From positions 62,001-126,000 of the forward strand of contig NZ_VFOM01000001.1 of the NCBI RefSeq assembly GCF_006716125.1: 64,000 nt of DNA, in the 5' to 3' direction. The notes under the pieces are model-generated. The model was given only the letters and a program-made list of their open reading frames with translations. It ran no database searches and was not told the DNA's origin. Below, piece by piece: positions 34,328-44,110 of this stretch (its first letter is position 1; every line of letters begins with the position of its first letter). The stretch is from Homoserinimonas aerilata (GTDB lineage: Bacteria; Actinomycetota; Actinomycetes; Actinomycetales; Microbacteriaceae). The translations under genes and the position numbers were made by a program.

Positions 34328-37300
34328 GTGAATATCTCGTTCGCGCGCCCGCAGCCCCTGCGCGCCGCACTCGCCCTGCTCATTGCTCTGCTCGTCGCCC
34401 TCGGCGGCACACTCGTTGCAGCCGCCCCGGCGAGTGCGGTGGAAAGTCCGGTGCTGACTGCCTCAACTGCTCCCAGCGATGGTGGTGCGGTGACGGTTGT
34501 CGGAACAGGGTTCGATCCTGCCGGGGTCGGAGTGTATGTCGGGCTCGGCTCGGCCGGGCAGACCGGTTTCTACACGGGCTCGATGCTCGAGACCGTCTGG
34601 GTGGCCGCCGACAACGCGGAGGGCTCATCTGGGATGGGGCGTACTGCGCCGCTTCAGGCGGATGGCTCCTTCTCCGTGACGTTCACCGTGCCTGCGCCCA
34701 CTGAGGCCGCGCCGGCGTACGCCGTCTACACGTCAAAGGCACATGGTCTGGGGGTGTCTGACCCGTCGCAGAATTCCACCACGGCGATCATGTTCGCCGC
34801 GGCTCCCGAGCCCGAGCCGGAGCCTGAGCCTGAGCCGGAGGCGCCGGCAGCCCCGACGGTGACGGTGTCGAAGGCGGCCGGTCTGGATGCTGCGGGTGAG
34901 ACGATCACGGTGACCGGTACCGGTTTCGTTGCGGATGGCACGGCGACGAACGGTGCCCGCCCGCCGCTGGCCGACAAATTCGCGGGCGCCTATGTGGTGT
35001 TCGGCAAGTTCGCCGATGCCTGGAAGCCGAGTGAGGGTGCCGCGTCCTCGGCGCGCAAGGTGCTCGATGGCCAGCAGAAGTGGGTTGTCATGCCGGAGGA
35101 TGTCGCAACGATCGGCGGCACGGGTGCCGGTGCTGTCGCACTGAACCCCGATGGTTCCTTCTCGATCGAGCTGACCGTCTCCGCTACGGAGGCGAATGAG
35201 GCGCTTGCCGGCAACTACGGCATCTACAGCTATGCCGGTAGCGGCGCCAAGGTCGCGGCATTCGAGACCTACACCCCGCTGTCGTTCGCGACGGCGACGG
35301 ATGCCCCGAGCCTGACGGTCTCGAAGGTCACCGGTCTGAATCCGGCCGGTGAGACGATCACCGTCACCGGCACCAACATCGTGACCGGGTTCGTGAACAC
35401 GCATGTGCGCCCGGGTGTGGTCAACGAGGCCGGCATCTACGCACAGATCGGCTACCTCGACGCGAACTGGCAGCCGAGTGAGGACGCGGCATCCGCATCC
35501 CGTTCGAATGCCTACTCGACGTGGGTGAAGGAGGAGGGCGCGGCGCCCAGCTACACGGTGTGGAGCGACAACGGCGACGGCACGGCCGACTTCAGCTGGA
35601 CGGTCGAGGTGACGAAGGCGAAGCTTGACGCCGTCGCCCGCGCAGGTGCGACGCTCGCCGTGTTCACCTCCGGTGCGGGAGGTGTCGTGCAGGCGGCGAA
35701 CGAGCTCGCCGTGCCGATCGCGTTCGCGACGGCAGCCCCGCCCGTCACCCCGCCCGTGACGCCACCGGTCACACCGCCTGTGACTCCGCCGACGACGCCT
35801 GAGGTTGTCGTTCCGACGACGGCCGGTTCGCTCACCTGGGGTGTCAAGGACTCGTTCCGCAGCTACGTGACCGGCTCCGTCGCCCACGGCAGCATCAGCA
35901 CGACCGGCGCACGAGCATCCGGAGGCGCTTTCGTCTTCGGCCAGGCCGCAGGGGGTAGCTTCACCAAGGATGCCGGGGTCGGCACCGCGAACTACTCCGG
36001 CTCGGTGCGCTTTACCGGTCACGCCGGGGTGCTCGACCTGACATTCGCTAACCCCGTCGTGCAGGTCGACTCCGCCACCAGTGGCACCCTCTACGTCAGC
36101 AGCAACGGGAGCCGCATCGCAATCGCCAGCCTCAACCTTGCGGCAGGGAGCCGCAGCGAGAGCGGCGCCGCAGTGACCTACTCAGGCGTTCCGGCGACAC
36201 TGACCGCGCAGGGCACTCAGGCGTTCGCCCTCAACGGCAGCCCCTTCTATGCCGCAGGCACAGCACTCGACCCGCTCAGCTTCACCATCGGAGCGCCCGG
36301 CAACACCGGCGGTGGTACCGCCGTGATCGCCTCCTACGTGCAGCAGGCGGTGACACAGTCCGCGACTGCACAGCCGGCCGCGACACCGCCCGCAACAACA
36401 GGCGTTATCGTCGACGGCGGCACCGACAAGGTCAAGGAGGGTGGCAAGATCACCATCACCGCCGACGGCTTCCAGCCGGGCGAGACGGGCATCCTTGTCG
36501 TCATCTACTCCGAGCCCACAGTGCTTGACCGCAACGCCACAGCAGACAGCACGGGGCGTGTGAGCTGGACGGGCACCCTGCCCGCCGGACTCACCGGCCA
36601 GCACACGCTCACCCTGCAGGGTTCCGTCGACCGCGGCGTCGTCATCGACATCCCCGCATCCACGAAGCTCACCTCTCTCGCGAGCTGTGCGGTGACGGAT
36701 GCGAAGCTCGTTTGGGGTTTCAAGGAGGCCTTCCGCTCGTACATCAGCGGAACCATTGCCAACGGCGAATGGATCGTCAGCGATGGTGCAGCCTACGAGA
36801 CGCCCGACTTCAGCTGGAGTGATGGCGTCGGCGGCTACGACAGCGCTACCGGAGAAGGCGACATCGCATTCGCCGGAGCCATCCGATTCACCGGCCACGG
36901 CGGCATCCTCGACACCACTGTCGCCAACCCGCGGCTCGAGATCATCGACGCAGACACCGCCTACGTGCTGCTCGATGTGACCGGCACCACGCAGGAGGGC
37001 GAAGAGATCAAGCAGACGGGGGTGCGTTTCGTCGAGCTTGACCTCAGCGCCGCAACCGACAACAGCACTGACGCGCTGCTGAGCATTCAGGATGCCCCGG
37101 CCACGCTCACCGAGCTGGGCTCAGCCGCGTTCGGCACCTACGAGGTCGGAACCGAATTTGACCCGGTCACATTCACGGCCACCCTCGACCCCGAGTGTGC
37201 GGTCGCGGCCACGACCAGCGTGAGCGACGAAAAGCCGCAGGCGACCGTCACGCCCATCTCCGCCGGCCCCGACCTCGGCTGGCTGCTCTGGGCCGGACTC

Positions 37301-37369
37301 GCGCTGCTGGTGCTGCTGATCGCCGCAGCCGTCGTGATCATCGTCCGTCGCCGCGCCACCCAGGGCTGA
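34328..37369 (+). CDS. Large surface protein with two HtaA heme-binding domains
   Basis: A 1013-residue exported protein. The signal peptide (residues 1-36) ends AAPASA. Three Ig-like/IPT-like repeats follow (about 40-480; the second and third share SKxxGLxxAGETITVTGT). Next comes a Thr-Pro linker (PPVTPPVTPPVTPP, near residue 475), HtaA domain 1 (about 500-655, WGVKDSFRSYV), another Ig-like unit (about 695-780), and HtaA domain 2 (about 793-950, WGFKEAFRSYI). A C-terminal membrane span is followed by RRRATQG; no LPxTG motif. HtaA domains capture haem in Corynebacterium. Two DtxR boxes upstream indicate iron control. The start is the GTG at 34328. Confidence 0.88.
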   Translation: MNISFARPQPLRAALALLIALLVALGGTLVAAAPASAVESPVLTASTAPSDGGAVTVVGTGFDPAGVGVYVGLGSAGQTGFYTGSMLETVWVAADNAEGSSGMGRTAPLQADGSFSVTFTVPAPTEAAPAYAVYTSKAHGLGVSDPSQNSTTAIMFAAAPEPEPEPEPEPEAPAAPTVTVSKAAGLDAAGETITVTGTGFVADGTATNGARPPLADKFAGAYVVFGKFADAWKPSEGAASSARKVLDGQQKWVVMPEDVATIGGTGAGAVALNPDGSFSIELTVSATEANEALAGNYGIYSYAGSGAKVAAFETYTPLSFATATDAPSLTVSKVTGLNPAGETITVTGTNIVTGFVNTHVRPGVVNEAGIYAQIGYLDANWQPSEDAASASRSNAYSTWVKEEGAAPSYTVWSDNGDGTADFSWTVEVTKAKLDAVARAGATLAVFTSGAGGVVQAANELAVPIAFATAAPPVTPPVTPPVTPPVTPPTTPEVVVPTTAGSLTWGVKDSFRSYVTGSVAHGSISTTGARASGGAFVFGQAAGGSFTKDAGVGTANYSGSVRFTGHAGVLDLTFANPVVQVDSATSGTLYVSSNGSRIAIASLNLAAGSRSESGAAVTYSGVPATLTAQGTQAFALNGSPFYAAGTALDPLSFTIGAPGNTGGGTAVIASYVQQAVTQSATAQPAATPPATTGVIVDGGTDKVKEGGKITITADGFQPGETGILVVIYSEPTVLDRNATADSTGRVSWTGTLPAGLTGQHTLTLQGSVDRGVVIDIPASTKLTSLASCAVTDAKLVWGFKEAFRSYISGTIANGEWIVSDGAAYETPDFSWSDGVGGYDSATGEGDIAFAGAIRFTGHGGILDTTVANPRLEIIDADTAYVLLDVTGTTQEGEEIKQTGVRFVELDLSAATDNSTDALLSIQDAPATLTELGSAAFGTYEVGTEFDPVTFTATLDPECAVAATTSVSDEKPQATVTPISAGPDLGWLLWAGLALLVLLIAAAVVIIVRRRATQG

Positions 37370-37388
37370 CCCGCCGCCAGCCCAACGA

Positions 37389-37420
37389 CATGCCCCACCG
37401 GGCGCACCCGGTGGGGCATG
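37389..37420 (+). terminator. 14-bp perfect hairpin after the HtaA gene
   Basis: CATGCCCCACCGGG (37389-37402) and CCCGGTGGGGCATG (37407-37420) pair exactly around CGCA. It begins 19 nt after the HtaA stop and ends 8 nt before the next ATG. No U-run, but its strength suggests termination or mRNA-end protection. Confidence 0.7.
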
Positions 37421-37428
37421 ATCGACAG

Positions 37429-38400
37429 ATGAGCCCCCGCCCGACCGCCGAACGCGACACCGCGCAGTGGTACCGGGACTTCGCGCGACAGGTGGCCGGC
37501 GTCTCGCCTGTCTACGAGGCCTGGGCCGACGGAATCGCCGGCGACGTGAGCATCCGGGCCCTCATCGACACGCTTCCCGAACAGAAAAGACAACCACCCC
37601 TCGTGCTCGCCACAGCACGCCTCATCGGCGCGGCAGAAGGCGACTACGACGGTCTCGCCCAGTTCCTGCGCGAGAACTGGCAGCAGGTGGCGACCGAAGC
37701 TGCGGTGCGCCCCATGCAGACCAACGAGCCCGCCCGCTGCGCCGCACTGCTGCCGGCGCTCGCACAAATCCCCGGGCCGATCGCACTGCTCGAACTTGGG
37801 GCGTCAGCCGGGCTCTGCCTGCACCCCGACCGCTACAGCTACGACTACAACGCCACACGCCTCGACCCCGCCGCGGGGCCATCCGAGTTGCTCCTCCACT
37901 GCGACGGAAACCCGCCCCAACCGCTCCGGATGCCCGAAATCGTGTGGAGGGCAGGGATCGACCTCGAACCGCTCGACCCGGCAGAACCGCGCGACCGTGA
38001 CTGGCTCGAAGCACTCATCTGGCCCGGGCAGCACAAACGCCTCGCCCGGCTGCGCAGCGCCATGACGATCGCGCAGGCGGACGAACGGATGCTCGTGCGC
38101 GGGGACGCCGCAGACAAACTAGACGAGGTGGCCGGCCTCGCCCCCGACGGGTCAACACTCGTCATCGTCACAGCGGGTGTACTCGTCTACATTCCCTACG
38201 CGCAGCGGATGCGACTGGTCGAGAAGATCCGCAGGCTCGACGCCTCCTGGGTGTCGCTTGAAGGCTCAGCCGTGCTGCCCGACGTGGCGGAGAGACTGCC
38301 GGCCGGAAGTGGTGCAGGGCGATTCGTGCTCGCGCTCGACGGGCATCCGCTCGCCTACGCGGGGCCGCACGGCGAGACACTCGAGCCGCTCGCGGGGTAG
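37429..38400 (+). CDS. DUF2332 family protein, methyltransferase-like
   Basis: A 323-residue cytoplasmic protein of the actinobacterial DUF2332 family. ALLELGASAGLCLHPDRYSYDY near residue 120 resembles the SAM-binding motif I of Rossmann methyltransferases, and STLVIVTAGVLVYIP near 243 could be a later strand. No catalytic assignment is possible. The start is the ATG at 37429, just past the hairpin. It converges on hmuT. Confidence 0.75.
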   Translation: MSPRPTAERDTAQWYRDFARQVAGVSPVYEAWADGIAGDVSIRALIDTLPEQKRQPPLVLATARLIGAAEGDYDGLAQFLRENWQQVATEAAVRPMQTNEPARCAALLPALAQIPGPIALLELGASAGLCLHPDRYSYDYNATRLDPAAGPSELLLHCDGNPPQPLRMPEIVWRAGIDLEPLDPAEPRDRDWLEALIWPGQHKRLARLRSAMTIAQADERMLVRGDAADKLDEVAGLAPDGSTLVIVTAGVLVYIPYAQRMRLVEKIRRLDASWVSLEGSAVLPDVAERLPAGSGAGRFVLALDGHPLAYAGPHGETLEPLAG

Positions 38401-38410
38401 CTCGGCGGCC

Positions 38411-38498
38411 GGTCTCGAGACTGGAGCGGTAGACCACTGATCGACTCGCTCCGCGAGCTTCCTCATGCAATGCCGCTGCGCGCCATTGCACCTCGACC
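38411..38498. repeat. Dispersed intergenic repeat, long form
   Basis: The left end GGTCTCGAGACTGGAGC and right end CACCTCGACC enclose the CTCATGCAATGCCGCTGCGC core (38462-38481), which matches the copies at 2943 and 48041. It lies between the convergent DUF2332 and hmuT stops. Confidence 0.8.
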
Positions 38499-38524
38499 AG
38501 CGGGTGGTCTCGCGGGTTGAGGGG

Positions 38525-39646
38525 CTACGCCGCGGGCGCGTAGACGGCGCGGGCGAGCGCGTCGAGCACGTCGGCGGTGCGCGGCCCGAAGCTGAGCACC
38601 TGCCCGTCGGCCATGTCGACGAAGCGGCGGTTCATGCCGGCCGGGGTCTGCGCGAGCGCGAGTTTCGTGTCCAGTAGTTGGTCGACGCCGCCGGCGCTCT
38701 CCAGCCCGGAGGTCATCACCAGGATGAGGTCGGGCCGGGCCGAGATGACGGCCTCATCGGTCATCGGTTTCATGCCCGTCCAGCCGATCTCGGCGGCGAC
38801 ATCGATGCCGCCGAGGCCCGTGATGATGTCGTCGACACCCGATTCGCTGCCGAACAGGTAGTAGATGCCGCTGCCGCCGCGCAGGTACAGGAACAGCATC
38901 CGCAGCTTCTCGCCCTCCGCCTTCGGGGCGATGCCGGCGATCTCGGCGACCTTTGCGTCGATCTGCTGTTGCAGCGCCGTCGCGAGCAGTTCGCCGGCGT
39001 CGGGGGCGCCGAATGCCGCCGCAACCTGTCGGGCGAGCTGCCCGACGCCGTCGAAGCCGGGTTCGGCGTCGACGAACACGACGGGGATGCCGGCGTCGCG
39101 CAGCTGCAGGATGACGTCGATGGGGCCGATGGTGCCGTCGGTGATGACGAGTGTCGGCCGCAGCGCGAGCACTGACTCGTTGTTGATGGAGTGCCCGCCG
39201 GAGGTGACCACGGGAAGGTCCGCGACCTCGGCGAACGTCGACGACACGTCGCGCCCGACGAGGCTGTCGGCGAAGCCGAGCCCGACGATCGTCGCGGCGA
39301 CCGAACCGGACATGTCGAGGCCGAGAACGCGGGAGGTCTCGTCGACGGTCACCTCGGTGTCGCCGTCGAGGTCATGCGAGGTGACGGTCGCAGGCAGCGT
39401 CTGCGAGGGCGACTCCTCGACGGCGGTGATGGATGCGGATGCGAGCATCGCGGTCGATTCGCCGTGCCAGGAGAGCGGGTCGTCGAGCAGGTCGAGCTCC
39501 GCGAGCGGCACCGACTGTGCGCCGGGCGTGCTCGCCTCGGGCTCCTGGGCGCCGGCCGTGCCGCCTGCGCAGCCCGCGAGCATCGCGATGGCGGCGATCG
39601 AGGCGATGGCGGCGACGAGCGGTCGGATGCTGGGGCGGGCGAACAA
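38525..39646 (-). CDS. hmuT: Heme ABC transporter substrate-binding lipoprotein
   Basis: A 373-residue lipoprotein of the periplasmic-binding TroA/HmuT type. The signal peptide ends in lipobox AMLAGC (Cys near residue 26). The mature part has VVTSGGHSINNESVLALRPTLVITDG, with a candidate haem-ligand His, and the C-terminal lobe AEIGWTGMKPMTDEAVISARPDLILVM. The TTG at 39646 is chosen: AAGGA lies upstream, and it leaves the DtxR box 67 bp ahead, whereas the GTG at 39709 would put the box on the ribosome site. The permease and ATPase genes (hmuU, hmuV) are not in the window. Confidence 0.86.
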   Translation of the reverse strand: MFARPSIRPLVAAIASIAAIAMLAGCAGGTAGAQEPEASTPGAQSVPLAELDLLDDPLSWHGESTAMLASASITAVEESPSQTLPATVTSHDLDGDTEVTVDETSRVLGLDMSGSVAATIVGLGFADSLVGRDVSSTFAEVADLPVVTSGGHSINNESVLALRPTLVITDGTIGPIDVILQLRDAGIPVVFVDAEPGFDGVGQLARQVAAAFGAPDAGELLATALQQQIDAKVAEIAGIAPKAEGEKLRMLFLYLRGGSGIYYLFGSESGVDDIITGLGGIDVAAEIGWTGMKPMTDEAVISARPDLILVMTSGLESAGGVDQLLDTKLALAQTPAGMNRRFVDMADGQVLSFGPRTADVLDALARAVYAPAA

Positions 39647-39712
39647 GCGGAGAGTCCTTGGGCTGTGGGCTGGGAGGGGGCGCGGATGCTGCAGCGCGAG
39701 AGGCAGCACCTC

Positions 39713-39726
39713 TTAGGTAATCCTAA
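39713..39726. promoter_or_regulatory. DtxR-like box upstream of hmuT
   Basis: TTAGGTAATCCTAA, matching the DtxR core. It lies 67 bp upstream of the TTG start of hmuT and 96 bp upstream of the DUF3263 gene on the other strand. It supports iron control of haem uptake. Confidence 0.8.
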
Positions 39727-39821
39727 CCAAAGAAGCCTGAAATCACCATGGACGTCTCCCTGTTCGCGAACTGCCGCGCGACCTGCCCGGCTTCGGGGCG
39801 TGCCCGCCTAGGATTGCGGCG

Positions 39822-40127
39822 ATGTACGAGACCGAGCGAGCCGATCAGGGCGAGGGCCAGGAGCTCCCCGAGCGGGAGCTCATGGTGCTGGCCTTCGAGC
39901 GTCGCCCGTGGCGGCATCCGGGTGCCAAGGAGGAGGCCATCCGTGTGGAGCTTGGCCTCAGCACGGCCCGCTACTATCAGGTGCTGAATGCGGCAATCGA
40001 CTCGCCTGCCGCGCTCAAGTACGATCCGATGCTCATCAGGCGGCTTCGGCGGCTGCGTGACGGCCGTCGGCGCGGCGTGTCCGGGGGAGACCCGGCGGGG
40101 GCGTCGCCCATTACCGCTCGCGGCTGA
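39822..40127 (+). CDS. DUF3263 domain protein
   Basis: A 101-residue basic protein. The central region (about residues 17-75, RELMVLAFERRPWRHPGAKEEAIRVELGLSTARYYQVLNAAID) is the actinobacterial DUF3263 domain, which reads like a helix-turn-helix of sigma-factor region 4 type. The C-terminus is Arg-rich (RRLRRLRDGRRR). It probably binds DNA. It lies 58 bp before the LytR_C gene on the same strand. Confidence 0.8.
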   Translation: MYETERADQGEGQELPERELMVLAFERRPWRHPGAKEEAIRVELGLSTARYYQVLNAAIDSPAALKYDPMLIRRLRRLRDGRRRGVSGGDPAGASPITARG

Positions 40128-40185
40128 GCCCGAACGGCGCCCGCCACCCGCCCGGCGTCGAGGCCCCGACCATTTGGAAGAAACT

Positions 40186-40764
40186 ATGGCAACCCCGATC
40201 AAGGACCGCTACGACGACATCCCTGCCGAGTTGCTGCGCGTCGGCGCTCACCGCGCCCCGGCGCAACGGTGGCGCGGGTGGATCGGCTTCGGCTGGGCGG
40301 CGCTCGCCACCGTCGTGCTCGTCGTGGGCGGCGTGTTCGGGCTGTCGCTGCTCGTGCCCGATCTGGAGATCAAGATCCCGGGCATCGACACTGCGGTGAA
40401 CGACCCGGGCACCGCGGATGGCGGCGACTCCGCTCCGGCGGTGGAGGCCGACCCGGTGCTCGACCCGACCGTCGCGATCTCCGTCCTGAACGGCACGCCG
40501 ACGAGCGGCCTCGCCACCGAGGTGGGTGACCTGCTCGTGAGCCAGGGCTGGGAGGGTGCCGCTCTCGGCGCCGGCAGCCGGGCGAACGCCGCCGCCGATG
40601 ACGTCGCGACCACCCAGGTGTTCTACAGCGATGCGGCCCATGAGGGGGCGGTGCGCATGATCATCCAGAATCTGGGCATCGGCGAGGCCGTGCTCTCCAA
40701 TGACTACCCGGCGTCGCCCATCACGGTGCTGCTCGGTGCGGACTATGTGCCCCCAGCCGGCTGA
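40186..40764 (+). CDS. LytR C-terminal domain membrane protein
   Basis: A 192-residue single-pass protein. The cytoplasmic N-terminus (about 1-34) precedes a membrane span (about 35-58) and an acidic linker. An extracytoplasmic LytR_C domain follows (about 100-190, VAISVLNGTPTSGLATEVGDLLVSQGW to SPITVLLGADY). These domains accompany cell-wall polymer ligases, but here the catalytic LCP domain is absent. The ATG at 40186 has TGGAAG before it. It overlaps the next gene by 20 nt. Confidence 0.83.
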   Translation: MATPIKDRYDDIPAELLRVGAHRAPAQRWRGWIGFGWAALATVVLVVGGVFGLSLLVPDLEIKIPGIDTAVNDPGTADGGDSAPAVEADPVLDPTVAISVLNGTPTSGLATEVGDLLVSQGWEGAALGAGSRANAAADDVATTQVFYSDAAHEGAVRMIIQNLGIGEAVLSNDYPASPITVLLGADYVPPAG

Positions 40765-41818
40765 CACGTGGCGGCGCGCCCGCGTGCGCCGCAGCCTCGC
40801 GGTCTGGGGTGTCGCGGCAGCCGCAGCGCTGGCGATCAGCGGATGCGAGGCGCTGCCGACACCGTCGCCGACGCCGTCCGCCTCACCCGACTACACCTCC
40901 ACCTACGAGCCGCCCGCACCCACCGAGTTGGCACCGCTGCGGGGCACGACGGTCGAGGCCGGGTCGCTGGCGCACGCATCCGTCGCCGCCAAGATCGACA
41001 ATCACTGGGATGCGCGCCCGCAGTTGGGCCTGGAGCGCACCGACATCGTCTTCGAGGAGCTCGTCGAGGGTGGCATCACCCGTTATGTGGCGGTCTGGCA
41101 CAGCGATATCCCGGAGGAGTTGGGCCCGATCCGCTCCATCCGGCCCATGGATCCGGACATCGCGTCGCCCTTCGGCGGCATCATCTTCTATGCGGGCGGG
41201 CAGCCGCAGTTCGTCAGCATGATGCGCAGCACACCCGTGTACAACGCCATCCACGGCCAGGGTGACACGGCCGCCTACATGTATCGGGCGGGCGACCGCA
41301 GCGCCCCGCACAATGTGATCGTGAAGGCGCGCGAATTCTTGGCCACCCAGCCTGACATCGCGGCGCCGAAGCAGCAGTTCGCCTATTCGCTGGATGCGGC
41401 CTCGTCGACGGCCGCGAAGGAGGGTTCCCCGACGGGCACGCTGCAGTTGGCCTTCTCGAACGGGTTCCGCCCCGCGTGGGGCTATGACGCGGCATCCGGT
41501 CGCTATCTGCGCTTTCAGGATGGCGCCCCCGATCTCGACTCCTCGGGTGCGCAGCTCTCGGCGACGAATGTGGTGACCGTTCGGGTTCCGATCACGCATG
41601 GCACCGGTGTTCCGAAGACCGAGTTGCTCGGAAGCGGCGAGGCGTGGGTGACGACGGGCGGCGGAACAGTGCACGGCAGCTGGCACAAGGCGGCAGCGAC
41701 GGATGCCATAACGCTGCTGGGCGACGACGGTATCGTCCTGCGCCTGGGCGCCGGAAACACCTGGGTGGAGCTCGTGCCGCTCGAGGGCTCGGTCGAGATC
41801 ATTCCGCCTGCGGCGTAG
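40745..41818 (+). CDS. DUF3048 family lipoprotein
   Basis: A 357-residue exported lipoprotein. The signal peptide ends in lipobox AISGC (Cys near residue 49 from the ATG at 40745; a GTG at 40784 would give a shorter, more usual signal). The DUF3048 domain includes AKIDNHWDARPQLGLERTDIVFEELVEGGITRYVAVWHS and GPIRSIRPMDPDIA. The family, known from YerB of Bacillus, is of uncertain biochemical function. It overlaps the LytR_C gene, so the two are coupled and may act together at the envelope. Confidence 0.85.
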   Translation: MCPQPADTWRRARVRRSLAVWGVAAAAALAISGCEALPTPSPTPSASPDYTSTYEPPAPTELAPLRGTTVEAGSLAHASVAAKIDNHWDARPQLGLERTDIVFEELVEGGITRYVAVWHSDIPEELGPIRSIRPMDPDIASPFGGIIFYAGGQPQFVSMMRSTPVYNAIHGQGDTAAYMYRAGDRSAPHNVIVKAREFLATQPDIAAPKQQFAYSLDAASSTAAKEGSPTGTLQLAFSNGFRPAWGYDAASGRYLRFQDGAPDLDSSGAQLSATNVVTVRVPITHGTGVPKTELLGSGEAWVTTGGGTVHGSWHKAAATDAITLLGDDGIVLRLGAGNTWVELVPLEGSVEIIPPAA

Positions 41819-41842
41819 CCTTCCGGATGCCCCACCCGGTGA

Positions 41843-43576
<1,734 letters not shown>

Positions 43577-43611
43577 TCCGCGGCAGACGCGCCAGCGTCT
43601 GACCGGATCAG

Positions 43612-43651
43612 GGTTGAGTGATCGGCCCTTCCGGCCGATCGTCTCGAAACC
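43612..43651. repeat. Dispersed intergenic repeat copy with a different stem
   Basis: The ends GGTTGAG and GTCTCGAAACC are those of the family, but the centre is GATCGGCC CTTCC GGCCGATC, a wholly different palindrome from other copies. It lies 36 bp after groEL. Confidence 0.8.
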
Positions 43652-43664
43652 TGGTTCACCGCAC

Positions 43665-43690
43665 AGGGCGGCTCCTTCGGGAGCCGCCCT
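43665..43690 (+). terminator. Terminator hairpin after groEL
   Basis: AGGGCGGCTCC (43665-43675) pairs with GGAGCCGCCCT (43680-43690) around a short TTCG loop, followed by TCTGCGTTT. It lies between the convergent groEL and WXG100 genes. Confidence 0.75.
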
Positions 43691-43736
43691 TCTGCGTTTC
43701 CGCGAGCGGGACCTCAGGCGCGGCCTGCGGGGCAGG

Positions 43737-44027
43737 TCAGCGCGCGAAGAGGCTCGCGTTGGCCTGCTCGGCTTCGGCGTACTGCTGGCCGGCGCGGCCG
43801 AGGGCCTGCCCGATGCCGGTGATGCTCTCGTCGACGCGCTGCTGGGTTGCGCGCCAGTCGTTCACGACCGACTGGAAGGCCGCGGCGGCGGGCCCCGACC
43901 ACGACCCCTGCAGGTTGAGCAGCTGGCCGAGCATCCCGTTCACCTCCGCCTGGATGCGGCCGGCTGAGGCGCGCACGGCGCCCTCTGCGGCGATGACGGC
44001 TTCGCTGTCGACGCGGTACTGGGTCAT
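43737..44027 (-). CDS. WXG100 family (ESAT-6-like) protein
   Basis: A 96-residue two-helix hairpin protein with WSG at the turn (near residue 43) in place of the classic WxG. Such proteins are secreted by type VII systems as dimers. A YxxxD/E-like signal is plausible at YAEAE near the C-terminus. The start is the ATG at 44027. No EccC, EccD or partner WXG100 gene lies nearby. Confidence 0.85.
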   Translation of the reverse strand: MTQYRVDSEAVIAAEGAVRASAGRIQAEVNGMLGQLLNLQGSWSGPAAAAFQSVVNDWRATQQRVDESITGIGQALGRAGQQYAEAEQANASLFAR

Positions 44028-44110
44028 GGTCTCTCCTGTCGTGTCGCGGGGCCTCGGGTGGCCGCCGGATGCTCGCAAGAGTATGCGGGCATCCGCGGCT
44101 CGTTCCCGGA

